A stretch of DNA of 64,000 nt from Rhodocollybia butyracea (Eukaryota > Basidiomycota > Agaricomycetes > Agaricales > Omphalotaceae), in NCBI GenBank assembly GCA_015501585.1, contig JADNRY010000015.1:1-64000 (forward strand). The letters are read 5' to 3'. Positions 21,241-32,575 of the stretch are shown piece by piece. The notes under the pieces are model-generated. The model searched no databases. It saw only the letters and a program-made list of their open reading frames with translations, and was not told the origin of the DNA. Made by a program: the position numbers and the translations under genes. Position 1 is the stretch's first letter. Every line of letters starts with the position of its first letter.

Positions 21241-21757
21241 TGTAATCATACTCCCCAGAATCGGAACTGGAATACTAGTCCAGAATTTGAAATTTGAAGG
21301 CCTAAGGGAAGAGAATCGGAACCAGACTCACGTTGAATAACCATCCCTCGCCAACCCTACTACCTCATTTCCTCTACACCTTGAGTTTCCGCGTGCACGT
21401 CTGTGCTTCTCCCCTACGCTCTCACCTTCGCCTCACTCGCCGCCAAGCCAACTCCAACGGAACAACGGGCCCCCATGACGCAAAAGGCACATTCAGTTCC
21501 AGGTATCAATGAACTCATGCCATTTGGGAGGCGTATTCACGTCCACCCATGTTCTAATAAAACTTGATTATACACCAAATACAATTAGCTTTGTCTACGC
21601 CTGGCCAAAGCTGTCCTTTAGTGCTGCGAGTGTGCGCGCACTCGACTCGAGAGTGTCCAGAGGTTTAGAGTTTGCAAGTATCTGCAGCCCACATGATGTG
21701 AATGGGTTTCAGAAGTCCGTGGAAGCGAACAACGAATGCGATGCTCCCTCTTTGCTC

Positions 21758-21765
21758 TATAAATA
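21758..21765 (+). promoter_or_regulatory. TATA box of TM6
   Basis: TATAAATA, 27 bases before the ATG at 21792. Confidence 0.55.
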
Positions 21766-21791
21766 TAGGCACTCCCTTTTTATTGAACATC

Positions 21792-22723
21792 ATGGCTACC
21801 TCTCCAACCCTGTCCCCTACGTCGTCTTTACAAACTCTGGTGGATGACAGCGACTCGCGTATCATATATTCAGGCGGCTGGATTGACAGAGGAGACCCAG
21901 AGGGCTGGAATGTGACGAAAGACTCATGGCGCTGAAGGTGCGAATGTCAGTACAGCGACTCTGAATTTCAGTGGTGCGTGTGCAGATTGGCTGGCGTGGA
22001 TAGCTGCTCATTGATTCACACCAGGCGTGGGTGTTCAGGTGTTCGGATCGGTTGGCTCTGCAGCAAACGATGGATCTCCATCGACATCATCTACATATCA
22101 AGTTGACAATCTCCCGGAATCTACGTTGGTTTTCAGTGCAAACGGCCAGAACTATCGAATACAATTTTACGCCTCACCTCTGTTGGACTCAGGAAACCAC
22201 ACACTTGTCATAACCTCTCTTGGGAACAACAATTCTCGCATCTGGCTTGATTATATCTTATACTATTCTTCTACCAACGAACTAGCTTCTAAAAGTTCAT
22301 CAGGAACATCTATTCCGTCAGCCTCCACCTCATCAACCTCGGCACCCAGTTCCACAACAAATACGACCCACAGGACATCTACAGATACCGTTGCAATCGT
22401 GGGTGGGGTGCTTGGAAGTGTTGTGGGAATTATCCTTGCTATAATCTTCGTATACATCATACTTCGGTGGAGGCGTAAACATACCCACCAGAGGGTCACG
22501 GTTAACAATACCAGTGAGCAAAGCGCGCGCAATCACAGATCTAAGTACGTAGTCCTGAAATTATTTCAGCTATTCCAACTCATTCTGTTTCGGCGTCGGG
22601 TGCGTCAATGCCTAGGACCTGGACCAACCCAATTTCTCCGGTAATTGCTACTTCAGCGAGCCAATCCTATCCTATCAATGTTCAGGAGGCTAATATCAGA
22701 GTCCACCCATATACGAACTTTAG
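21792..22723 (+). pseudogene. TM6: array membrane protein, subtype Ia, several lesions
   Basis: Exons 21792-21973, 22025-22513 and 22570-22723. The start MATSPTLSPTSSLQTLVDD has lost the Cys of FPCP. After SRIIYSGGWIDRGDPE the frame is disrupted (GAGGGCTGGAATGTGACGAAAGACTC) and stops. Exon 2 is open: GVGVQVFGSVGS, ectodomain ending IWLDYILYYSS, Ser/Thr stalk, helix GVLGSVVGIILAIIFVYI, RWRRKHTH. A small deletion in exon 3 shifts the frame, so PPIYEL survives only in another frame. Confidence 0.75.
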
Positions 22724-23680
22724 TTGCACTCTACACTTCCAGGTCCCTTGGTTTATTTTTAATTCTTTATTGGACACGCAGAACAGCTTTGGCATGTCGA
22801 TATATATGTACTCATTTGATTACTCCAGTACTTGTAGGTCCTAGGAGCAGATTTATTTTGAAGTTAATCATTCGACCTCAAGCTTTAGGTTCATGCATGA
22901 GTATTACAGAATTAACCGGAAAAGTAAGACACGTCAACAATGATGAACCGTCAAGTACGTCTTAATGTAGCCATCTCATATAACCAGAACTGAAATTTTC
23001 GAACCTCATCTCAACAGAGTGGGTAGTCCGTCCGACCCAATATGGCCTCTTGAAGCCGAACTCCAACTTAGTAGAGATTAGAGTCTCGCCATAAACTTAG
23101 CCTGGATTATTAGTGGCGGTAGCAGTTGAGGTCAGGTTGAGGTCATGGTCGAGATGTAAGACCTCTCGGTGGTATAGCCAACCAAGATAACATCAAGATA
23201 GCATACAATATATCTTCTTTAGGACAGCTTTTAATAAAGGAGGGCGGTGAATCTCTCAATGCAATGATCATTAAACAATGGCAGACGGGCCGCCGATCGA
23301 AAACACTTGATAGAGTGCATTGGAAGAGCTCCAGCACTGTCCATGCAGGACGACGTCCACACGCTACTGGGAGAAACATAAAATTGAATTTCATCTAGGC
23401 TCCAGCGCGGTCTAAAGCGGATCCGAAGCCATAAGTGCCTTGGCCAGCACTCAACCGGTGCAGAGCTTGCCGCAGAGTGCCCAGGAGCTCATGAAGCAAA
23501 CTTTCTCCTGAGAGTCAGTGGTGCCTGTACGACCAAGGTTTGTTGATCAATTTGCTGTTCCGAATTACAGGTGTCCAGCACTGAATAGCCTTGAATTGGT
23601 ACTATGGTACTATGAATAGGCTTGACTGTTATGGTATACTTATATAAGTACTGTGGCATGGACAGATTCTTAATCTACCA
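22724..23680. other. Spacer between TM6 and TM7
   Basis: Contains the post-GET3 segment shared with right-block units (GGAGGGCGGTGAATCTC near 23240; GGCAGACGGGCCGCCGATCG near 23280), but no GET3 exons, which seem deleted here. No gene is supported. Confidence 0.4.
23641..23648 (+). promoter_or_regulatory. TATA box of TM7
   Basis: TATATAAG, 33 bases before the ATG at 23681. Right-block copies all have a TATATATA-type box at this distance. Confidence 0.5.
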
Positions 23681-24643
23681 ATGAATACTTCTACATTCCC
23701 TTGTCCCCCAACGTCGTCTTTCCAAACGCTGGTAGATGACAGCGACCCACGTATTGCGTACTCAGCAGATGGCTGGTTTACAGGAGGATCATCCGGACTT
23801 GAATGCAACGCGACAACACATGGCTCCAATGGGACTCATGCCACAGCTTCTTTGTCTTTTACCGGTGTGTGGTACTAGCATGTTAGCCCGGAGAGCTAGT
23901 TAATTTTGCCTCATACTTTAGGTGTTGGTATTCAAGTATTTGGAACGGTTGGCGCCGTAAACGAGTCACAGCCTGGGTCTAATGGCAGTGGGTCCCCAGC
24001 ATCTACATATCAAATTGATAAATCTCCGGCAACTACATTTGTTTTCCCTGCAAATAATCAGGCCAACTACCGAACACAATTTTACGCCTCACCTTTGTTG
24101 GAACCAGGGAGTCACACACTTGTTATAACTGCTATTGGGAATAATGGATCTCAACTATGGCTTGACTATATACTCTACTATCCTTCCAATGACTCGTCGA
24201 TCCCCAACCCACCGATTTACCTTAACTCAACTCAAACATCCAGCTCATCACAAATGTATGGGCCCGGTCCAGCAACAAATGTTGCTGCGATTGTTGGCGG
24301 AGTGCTTGGAGGTGTTGTAGGCATTATTCTTGTGCTGATTTTTGCCTACATTATACTTTTACGGCGGAGGCGTGAAAATACATACGATCACGTTCAAGTT
24401 GACCAATTTGTATACAATCCTAGTGAGCAAAACATTTCCAATCACAGCCCATGGTATTTACCTTACTTACCAGATGTCCGACCTCATTCTACTTCTACTT
24501 CTTCATCAAATGGTTCTACCATTTCAAAGGCTGAGACTCCCAAGTGGATTCCGACCAATCGCCGGGGATATTCAGTATACACCAGAACTAGCCAACTTGA
24601 ATCCAAGGTCAGCCCTAGCCTATTCTATTGCAGGAGAAACTAA
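23681..24643 (+). CDS. TM7: intact array membrane protein, 284 aa, TPKWIPT tail (II)
   Basis: Exons 23681-23864, 23922-24422 and 24474-24643, 855 nt in all. It starts MNTSTFPCPPTSSFQTLVDD. The N-terminal part holds both conserved Cys and NGTH/NAT sequons. The ectodomain starts GVGIQVFGTVG and ends LWLDYILYYP. Stalk residues about 150-180, helix about 183-207 (VGGVLGGVVGIILVLIFAYI), then LRRRR. The tail is unlike TM5: it has ETPKWIPTNRRGYSVYTR and ends LFYCRRN, with no PPxY. Intron 2 is 51 nt, a multiple of three and free of stops, so its retention would insert 17 residues in frame. It is the first member of the right block and directly follows TM6. Confidence 0.8.
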
Positions 24644-25269
24644 CGATCCTGTTCTATCAGAGGATTCGACCTTGTATCAAGCTTAGTTGCGTGTCAGGAC
24701 AATTTCAATAGAATTATTTTGATTTGTCTTCCATAAGTAAATGCTTTATTTAGGCTCGTAGGAGCAGCTTTGACACGTTGTATTAGTATACATCAAATCA
24801 TAGATGTCGACCAGGTTTTTTGGACAAGTGCTCTCGAGGAATGCAGTAGGAGAAGAGGGAGAATGTATCAAGATTCCACTCGCCATCGTCATCTCTTCCA
24901 TGTCCCAGATGAGAATTGAACTATCGAAGCTCGCGCAGAAGCAATCAGTTGAACGTTCATTGATACATGTACCAACCAGTCTACTACCTGGGAGCTGCTA
25001 TAATGCTGTCTATACTGGGACCTATGGCATCTATCAAGAAAGTCGTTTGACGTACTGCAGTGGATTGTAGCGCCGAGCTTGAAGGCAACAGTAACGAAAA
25101 AAAGTCCCAACCACTACGGCCACTGAAGAACCCGAAAAAAACCCACTAAATCGTGAGGAACATTGCAATATATCCTGCAAATATCCACTGTGACCGTCGT
25201 TCTTGAAGGTTAACAGACCTTGAAAGAACAAGCTAGCTCGAGTGGCCCCGAATGGCGGGTCACGCTAAT
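24644..25269. other. Spacer after TM7
   Basis: 3' flank (GTAGGAGCAGCTTTGACACG). No tRNA or coding sequence is clearly visible. The CACTA-like element follows. Confidence 0.35.
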
Positions 25270-26499
25270 CACTACGCCAGCGTCAAATAATAACGGGCGA
25301 AATTTTTTCCGAAATTATTGCTGTAATTATTTACCTTTTTCGATAAGAATTTCGGTTGAAATTGGTTCTCTTTTTCGTGCGAAAAATAAATTGAAAGACA
25401 AATAGAATTTCGCCCGTAAATCTTTGATAATTTCGTCTGAAAAATCTATTGTAATTGATTATCTTTTTCGATAAGAATTTCGCCCGTAATCTGTTATCTT
25501 TTTCGCTCGTGATTAATTAAAAATTTCGAGCGATATTTTTACAAGGTAATCACTGGACAATGATTGGGCAGGAACTGGGCAAGAACTGGGCAGTTCGGTC
25601 ATGTGATGTGCAGTACTAGACTTAAAGTTACAGGATACCACATATGTATTGGAGTGCCAGCCACCACACGAGGCAAAACCCTATAACGACGTCGGTCAGT
25701 ATGCTTCTCGAATAGCTATAACATTCTTTTGCGGAGCCGACACAAGTCCAAGAAGATTCTTCGCATCATATATCAAACCAGGTTTCATCGCCTCAATACC
25801 TGTCTGTCGGGGTCGTTCACCAAAAGAGGGCTTACAGTAAGACTGCGTATGAATTTGCGTGATCTTTCAGACACTATTGATAGTTTGTCTCGCTGGGCAA
25901 TGAGAATATTGCGCGGGACGTGTCTGCGGCTCTATATCTTGAGTCCGAGTTGATAAGAGTTGTACTAGGTGGTGGCTCAGTATGCCTGATTCTAAAATAC
26001 ACTTTTTCTCCCATGTTCAGAGTTTCGTTGTGATGAATGGCGCGTGATTACTGGCGCTGCCATGAATACCTATCCTGTATGATACTGAAAGTCATCTTAA
26101 GACAGATGAAGTACTGGCAGATGCAGATCACATGACCGAACTGCCCAGTTCTTGTCCAGTTCCTGCCCAATCATTGTCCAGTTGTTACCTTGTAAAAATA
26201 TCGCTCGAAATTTTTAACTAATCACGAGCGAAAAAGATAAGTAATTTCATTATCTTTTTCGTCCGAAAAAGATAACAGATTACAGGCGAAATTCTTATCG
26301 AAAAAGATAATCAATTACAATAGATTTTTCAGACGAAATTATCAAAGATTTACGAGCGAAATTCTGTTTGTTTTTCAATTTATTTTTCGCATGAAAAAGA
26401 GAACCAATTTCGACCGAAATTCTTATCGAAAAAGGTAAATAATTACAGCAATAATTTCGGAAAAAATTTCGCCCGTTATTATTTGACGCTGGCGTAGTG
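25270..26499. mobile_element. CACTA-like element with ~350-bp terminal inverted repeats
   Basis: The ends are CACTACGCCAGCGTC and its reverse complement ending GGCGTAGTG, flanked by AAT on both sides (3-bp target copy, as in CACTA/EnSpm). Long arms (about 25270-25613 and 26111-26499) are inverted copies full of the submotif TTTTTCGATAAGAATTTCGCC and its complement; the right arm has about 45 extra bases. The core of about 500 bp has no transposase-like frame I can identify. It is non-autonomous and sits between TM7 and the GET3 remnant 4. Confidence 0.8.
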
Positions 26500-26899
26500 A
26501 ATACGCTGACGTAAAAAGATCTAACCAGATTTTCAAACTGCGCGCCGCTTCTTCCTTCCTTCCTTCACAGAGTCTTTTTGCATTCTATCCGATACTCATC
26601 AGCACTGTATCTGCCAACGAAACCTGGAATATGTGGCCCACAGACATTGAGTATCGTACATGCTAAGTGGTGGATTCCCCAAGGATTCCCCCGACTATAT
26701 TCAGCGCTGTCTAAACCAGATGAGGCTCGTGTTCCTTTCTCCGTCCAACGCACTCTACTTGGGTCAGACAGGGGAACTTTCGATTGTCGTCACCAATCAT
26801 CGGCAAGATACACTGCAACTGCGATACTTGAAGACTATGCCATGGATTATTCAATTTTATCTACGCCATCCCCTCTGTCTTGAAGTTCGAACGTTTAAA
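26500..26899. other. Stretch between CACTA-like element and GET3 remnant 4
   Basis: Short frames such as YSALSKPDEARVPFSVQRT are visible, but nothing I recognise. No feature is supported. Confidence 0.3.
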
Positions 26900-27500
26900 C
26901 CAGGCAAACCCTTTCAATGAACGAGACCCATCGCTCAACGTCCTCCAGCAAAAATCTTCGAAATGGGTCTTCCTTCTGTGGGGGAAAGGCGGAGTAGGGA
27001 TGTTTTAGTTGACATGTATATATCATGGATCGTCTTTTTTGTTATAGTCTCTGCATGTTGCTTTTAACTGCTTGCTTCAGCTCCTTCCTTATGCTAATTC
27101 CGTCTCTTATCTTTCTCCTAGTGACGCATGTTCCCTTCTTTCTCTCTAGCCTACAGACCTGACACACAACTTCCCCAATGCATTCGCCCAAAAGTTTTGG
27201 AAAGACGCGACCCTCGCCACTTTGACAACGCACGAATAGGCCACACCCTCCGTTTCTTATCCTTCCTTACCGTTCACGAAAAGGCACTGGGAAAGCTAAG
27301 CATGCTGGGAGAGGCTCGGTGGATCATTGGTCAGATGAGCTGTCGTTGTTCTTCGCTTATCCCCTTCCTCTAATGTTCGACGAGATGTCCTCCATAATAG
27401 GTGGCAATGCCTCTTCCCAAGAAGACGTGCTTGCGGAGCTCGAGTTGATGAGGGAGTTGATTCCAGAGGTCAGTTCAAGGACTACATTGAGTCTTTTCTT
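26900..27500 (+). pseudogene. GET3-derived pseudogene 4
   Basis: Exon 1 piece at about 26915-27000: DPSLNVLQQKSSKWVF.. then GKGGVG, the Get3 P-loop. Exon 2 piece from 27150: [15 protein letters not shown] and KDATLA. An internal deletion then joins it to exon 4, which reads [21 protein letters not shown] near 27240-27300. Exon 5 near 27385-27475 reads MSSIIGGNASSQEDVLAELE and ends near EVSS. Get3 is the cytosolic ATPase that carries tail-anchored proteins to the ER. This copy lacks the deviant-Walker continuation, exon 3 and the C-terminal third with the CxxC zinc motif. It is not functional. Confidence 0.8.
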
Positions 27501-27907
27501 TTTTCTCCATACGCCTCTTCTTGTACCCGGATTTTGTCTTCGAGTGTCCCTCAACATTTTATTACATGCTTTCAACATATCTTCGTTATGATGGATTCTA
27601 ATAAACGTGGGCAGTGAAACCTCAGTAGAACCACACGGTGGACTGCAAAGTTACAATCAAGCGCTTGGCAACCACAGCAGGTGCGAAACACATGAGTCTT
27701 ACAGTGACAGAACATTTGAAAAAATTTGCCAGTTGTCTGCTGAGCTCTGGAATCAACTCTCTTGATCGGTGGTGCCCAGTATGCCCACCTGACGAAGGGT
27801 TTGCTGATCGGTACATCACCGGATAGCCTTGAAAGTGGTGCTACTAGTACGCTTGCCCTTACTGGGGTGATATATATACTATGGACAAAATACTCGATCT
27901 ACTACCA

Positions 27908-28615
27908 ATGGATATCTCTACATTCCCCTGCCCCTCGACATCATCTTTACAAACGCTGGTGGATGACAACGACTTGCGTGTCATCTACTCGGATGGCTGG
28001 TTTAAAGGAGGATTACCTGGGCTTGAATGTGGAGGAACTACCATAGCTCCAATGGCCCAAATGCCACAGCTATTTTGTCTTTTAACGGTGTGGTGGCCTG
28101 TTAGCCCAGAGAGCTACTTAATGCTGACTCGTATCTTAGGTACTGGTGTTCAAGTGTATGGAACAGTTGGCGGCGCTGCGCCACAGTCCAAGGACAGTGT
28201 GTCTTCAGCATCTACATATCAAGTCGATGATCTACCGGCATCTACGTTTGTTTTCCTTGGAAGTAAACAGATCAACTACCGAACACAAATATACGCCTCA
28301 CCTCTGTTGAGCCCAGGGAATCACACGCTTCTTATAACTGCCCTGCAAGGGAATGATGTGTGGCTCGACTATATTCTATACTATTCTTCCAATGAGTCAG
28401 TCCCCAATTCGTCGGAAACATCGAATCCATCATCAGCCCCCAGCTCATCAGAAACCCCCGGGCCAAGTTCGGCGGCGAATACCACTCATAAAGCACCACC
28501 AGATGTTGGAATTGTAGGTGGGGTCCTTGGAAGCGTTGTGGCCATCCTCCTTGTGCTGATTTTGGTGCTTCTACGGGGTCGTAAACATATTTTACGATCA
28601 AAATCTGGCGAGTGA
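27908..28615 (+). pseudogene. TM8: array membrane protein with exon 1 frameshift that reads through intron 1
   Basis: The start MDISTFPCPSTSSLQTLVDD can extend upstream in frame to ATG 27881. One C is missing in ACTACCATAGCTCC (paralogues have ACTACCCATGGCTCC), so the GTTHG motif is lost. In the new frame intron 1 (28088-28139) has no stop and leads in frame into exon 2 (GTGVQVYGTVGG). The unspliced ORF 27881-28615 is therefore open for 244 codons, including ectodomain (WLDYILYYSS), helix GVLGSVVAILLVLILVLL and tail GRKHILRSKSGE. It might be a pseudogene or a neo-form without intron 1. The tail is short, with no PPxY. Confidence 0.65.
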
Positions 28616-29317
28616 TAAATTTCCAACCAGACTGGCTAGTACTTATTTGGAATTTCAGATATCCCAACTTCTGCATCAGACTTACAGATGCTTAAGGGAT
28701 GATAATGGTCTTGGATATTAGGGCAACCTTAGTTGCGCTGGCAGCTGGCTGTGTAGGCAGTAGTAGTTCTTATTTCAAATTCTTTATTTGGACTTGTAGG
28801 ATCCGCTTTGACATGCTGTGTTTAACAAATGTCGACCAAGGTTTTTCGGGCGAGCAAAAAATGCAGTAAAAAAGGCATGGCAAGTCTCAATATATCTCCC
28901 AGGTTATGAATTGACCCAGTGTTTGCGCAACATCCATCTTCAATGACGAATATACAGTCTACTACCTGGAAGCGGTTATGATAGACCTACTAACGAAAGT
29001 CGTTGACAATCTAGGTACCACCTGAGAGGGTTGGCAGTATGATAGTAGTCTAGTAGACGTATCGCAATTAGTACATATCGAGGGAGCCCACTGTCTGCGT
29101 GCACTAGAGCCTTAGTGACTAGAACCCGAAATGTACCACTTCGGGATATCCGGGCGGGACTGGGTTGTTCCAAACAGTTATTTCTCCCGATCCCTCGACA
29201 CAAACAGACCTAGACAGCTGAGTCGGCTTAAGAGAAGAGATAAACTAGTAGAGCAGCCAATACTTATGTTTTTAGGGACCGCAAAAGAAAGCTGATCCAC
29301 AAGTACCAGGAGAAAGA
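28616..29317. other. 3' flank of TM8
   Basis: Degenerate exon 3 material (ATATCCCAACTTCTGCATC near 28660) and the shared flank (GTAGGATCCGCTTTGACATGC). No further gene is supported. Confidence 0.4.
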
Positions 29318-29420
29318 CTCCCTGGCTGGGAGTCGAACCCAGCTTTCACGCGAAAAACCATATTTAGGATGAGAAGTGATGACAAGCGCGTGTACTAACC
29401 AATACATATACTACCAGGGA
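29318..29420 (-). tRNA. tRNA-Asp(GTC) with 27-nt intron, possibly degenerate
   Basis: On the minus strand the acceptor arms TCCCTGG and CCAGGGA pair fully, followed by G73. The T-arm is CTGGG-TTCGACT-CCCAG. The anticodon stem CGCGC pairs with GCGTG, with loop TT-GTC-A and C38. A 27-nt intron (29353-29379) sits at the canonical place after base 37. The layout matches yeast tRNA-Asp, including its four-base variable region. The D-loop is about four bases longer than normal, so function is uncertain. Decayed versions occur in most other units of the array. Confidence 0.75.
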
Positions 29421-29633
29421 ATGAAGTGGGTGGGTATGTATCTTCACGAATCTCGTTGGAATCTCGCGGGCCAAACCCTCCTGATGTCGCACCAAACGAA
29501 GGTGCCGTGAACCAACTAAATAAACGTGCCGAAGTATTCTCGAATCCAAATATCCGCCATCCGCCATCTTTCTCAGAGAGAATATGGGAGAACATGCGGA
29601 AACAAGCTCGAAGGAATCAAACCGGATCATCGA

Positions 29634-30900
29634 TGGGCGCTTACACATACGCTGCCGCGACGAGCGCTTGATGTATTTCTATGTTCGTAAAAGACCTCAA
29701 CGAACGAATCAGACCTTGTTTTTATCTCCTGCGCGAAGTCTATTATAAACGCTCATCCAATACTCGGTACTCAGTACTCAAGTACTCATCCTCTATCTTC
29801 ACCACCTTGAACATTTAAACGAGGCCAAAGCACCAAAAGCCCAAGAAACTTGCAAGAAACTCTAAAAATTCCCAGACAAACGTTAGATAGATTCGAACCA
29901 CTAGACCCAACGCTAAACAACGTCATCGATCAAAAATGGTGTAAGGAAGACGACGACGAGTTGTCGTCTTGCGATACAGCTGGCGAGGGTTAGGGAGAGC
30001 TAGTGACGAGTTATTTTCTGTGTGCTTACATTACTTCCAGTGCTTCCCTTGGCTTTTATCTCTCCCTGCGTACGCTGTCCCTCCGTTCACCGTCTTTCCA
30101 GTCCACAGACCCCGCGCACAACCTCTCTGATACATTCGAGCAAAAATTCCCGAAAGAGCGACTCTTTGTCAATGGGTTCACCAAGTATGGAAATCAACCC
30201 GACGAGTTCAACTCAGAAGATGGTGGAACAATATGCGTTACTTTTCTCATAAACCCAAAATCTAAATCTCAATCCGAATCTGAATACAAATCCAGCATCT
30301 ATCAACGTTCTACGATGTCACTTTACCTCCTTTTACGCTTTCTTCATTGCACTTTTTCCTTCACTTATTCACTCACTACCCCTCTCCTACAGTCGACTCA
30401 AATGGAATGATGGGCTCGATGATGCAAGACCTCGCGTTCGCTATCCCAGATGTCGACGAAGCCATGTCGTTTGCGGAAGATACGAAGCATGTCAAGAGTA
30501 TGATATAGTACGTATCTCTCTTCTCTCCATCCCTCCATTCCTTTATCCCCCCTGACATCTTTCCGTCCATCCAGAGCTATATGTTTCCCTAATAATCTTT
30601 GACACCGTACCAACCAGCCCCGCCCTCCGTTTCCACACCGTTCTCGAAAAAGGCGCTAGGAAAGCTCAGCGTGTCGGAGGTGAGGTCCGGTGGGACGATT
30701 GGGCAGGTGAGCTGCCGTTATCTTATCCTCTTTCGGTCTTTGGTCTTCGATGTTCGGTCTTCCTTCTGTGACACTTAACCATCCCAAGATGTCCTCTATG
30801 ATGGGCGGCGATGTCTCTTTCTAGGAAGATATGTTTATGAAACTGAGTCGACGAGGGAGGTGAGAGGTCGATGGGCAATTCAAAGATCATGTGAATTTCT
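29634..30900 (+). pseudogene. GET3-derived pseudogene 5 (all five 5' exons recognisable)
   Basis: The upstream motif GATGGGCGCTTACACATACG lies at 29634. Exon 1 near 29899-29990 reads [15 protein letters not shown], then is frame-broken with the P-loop lost. Exon 2 near 30105-30225 reads STDPAHNLSDTFEQKF and LFVNGFTKYGN. Exon 3 near 30397-30510 reads [20 protein letters not shown] and [14 protein letters not shown]. Exon 4 near 30595-30710 reads FDTVPTSPALRF and LGKLSVSE. Exon 5 near 30790-30865 has a stop (DVSF then TAG). Introns keep GT-AG ends. Like the other copies it ends at the QFKD region, about two-thirds into Get3. Confidence 0.85.
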
Positions 30901-31360
30901 TTTTCTCCATACACTTTTTTCGTACCCCTATCTTGTCATCGGGTTGCCTTGAGCATGCCTCCCACCTCCAATGTTTCACCTCATGCTCATATAGTTTCTC
31001 TATGATAGGTTTCAATAGTGGAGGGCGGTGAAACCTCAGTAGAACTTAACGGTGGACTACATGATGCAATCATCAAGCAGCTGGTTACTGACTGACGCAC
31101 TTGAATCAAGAGTAACAGAGCGACATTTGAAGAATCTGCCAGAGCTGCGGTGTTTGGTACGAAATTCAAGTTGGTCAAGTAAACAAAATTTAATTCAATT
31201 TCGGACTTTTGTCCAGCACTCGACACCCGCTAGAGCTCTGGAACCAACTTAATTGATCGTTTTGCTGATCCATACGACACTCGAATAGCCTTGCATTGGT
31301 GCTGTATCTGGCTGTTATAGTATATATACTATGGACAAAGTCCTTGAATTAACACTACCA

Positions 31361-32080
31361 ATGAATAGCTCTACATTCCCCTGTCCTCGACGTCGTCTTC
31401 AGAAACGCTGGTGGATGACAGTGACCCACGTATTAGCTACTTAGGTATCTGGTTTAAAGGAGGAATAGCTGGGCTTGAATGCCAAGGAACTACCCATGGT
31501 ACCAGTGGCCCGAATACCACAGCTATTTTGTCTTTCAATGGTGTAGTAGCATGTTAGCCCAGAGAGCAACATAATGCTGACTTATATCTTAGGTATTGGT
31601 GTTCAAGTGTATGGAACAGTTGGCGACGCAGTGCCACAGTCCCAGCCAGGTAGTGGATCTCCAGCATCTACCTATCAAGTTGATGATCTACCGACATCTT
31701 TATTTGTTTTCCCTGGAAATAACCAAAACAACTATGGTATCCAATTTTACGCCTCACCATTGTTGGACCCAGGGAATCACACTCTTCTCATAACTGCTCT
31801 TGGGAATAACGGATCTGAACTATGGCTTGATTATATTGTATACTTTTCTGCCCTCGACAGTAGCACCAACGAGTCAGTCCCCAACTCATCAGAAACACCG
31901 AGTCCACCGGCCTCCAGCTCATCGCCCAAGTCGGGTTCAACAGCGACAAATACCACTCATAAAACATCGCCAAAAGTTGAAATTATCAGTGGAGTGCTTG
32001 GAAGCGTTATGGGCTTTTTTCTTGTGCTAGTTTTGGCCTACATTATACGGAGGCGTAGAAATACGTTACGATCCCGGTGA
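31361..32080 (+). pseudogene. TM9: array membrane protein, exon 1 broken
   Basis: Exon 1 (31361-31540) starts MNSSTFPCP, but bases are missing in the following C-rich codons (TGTCCTCGACG), and a TAG lies in the shifted frame at TATTAGCTACTTAGG. Exon 2 (31593-32080) is open: GIGVQVYGTVGD, STYQVDDLPTSLFVF, ectodomain ending LWLDYIVYFS, stalk, helix GVLGSVMGFFLVLVLAYII, RRRRNTLRSR then TGA. If spliced at CG|gtgagc, an exon 3 beginning RYPSPFYSW could continue to about 32277; this is uncertain. Confidence 0.7.
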
Positions 32081-32484
32081 GCAGTAGTTTTCCGATCATA
32101 GACTGGTTGGTACTCAAGATTATCAGATATCCCAGCCCATTCTACTCTTGGATCAAAATTTTAAATGCTCGGGGCCTGCCCCAGCCAGGGAGGCTAATAG
32201 AGCGTTCAGCATTATATAAATCAGCCTTGCTTGAGTCGCTGCGGGCAGTATTAATATTCTCTGGTAAAATTCTTTAGTAATATCTGGGTTCGTAGGATCA
32301 GCTTTGACCCGTTGTGTTTATGTAAAAATACAAAAACAAGGTTTTTTGGGTGAGTAAAAAAAACGCAATAAGAAAAGGTAAAGTATCATTCTTCTAGCTA
32401 TCCCTCAACGCGCCAAACGTGAAAAAAAAACCCGGGAAATCTGATTCAGTCATTGAAGGACAAAAAAACAAGATCATATTGTAG

Positions 32485-32575
32485 ATCATCGAACCCAACT
32501 TGTTCGCGAGACAACTGGACCGTTTCGCCACCAGTGTACTAACTGTTACACTATTATAAGCCAGACGAATCAAGT
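32485..32575 (-). pseudogene. Decayed tRNA-Asp-like sequence
   Basis: The minus strand reads AGTGTAACAGTTAGTACACTGG ... CGCGAACAAGTTGGGTTCGATG, aligning with the D-arm, anticodon stem and T-arm of the tRNA at 29318. The acceptor stem and the anticodon are lost. Confidence 0.5.

Noticed and set aside
25270..26499. CRISPR-like or satellite interpretation of the repeated TTTTTCGATAAG motif
   Set aside because: The repeats are irregular and inverted, and the ends are transposon-like; the genome is eukaryotic.
29318..29420. tRNA-Thr(TGT) reading of the same tRNA
   Set aside because: Shifting the anticodon stem by one gives TGT, but a four-base variable region and the yeast tRNA-Asp layout favour GTC with U33 in place.
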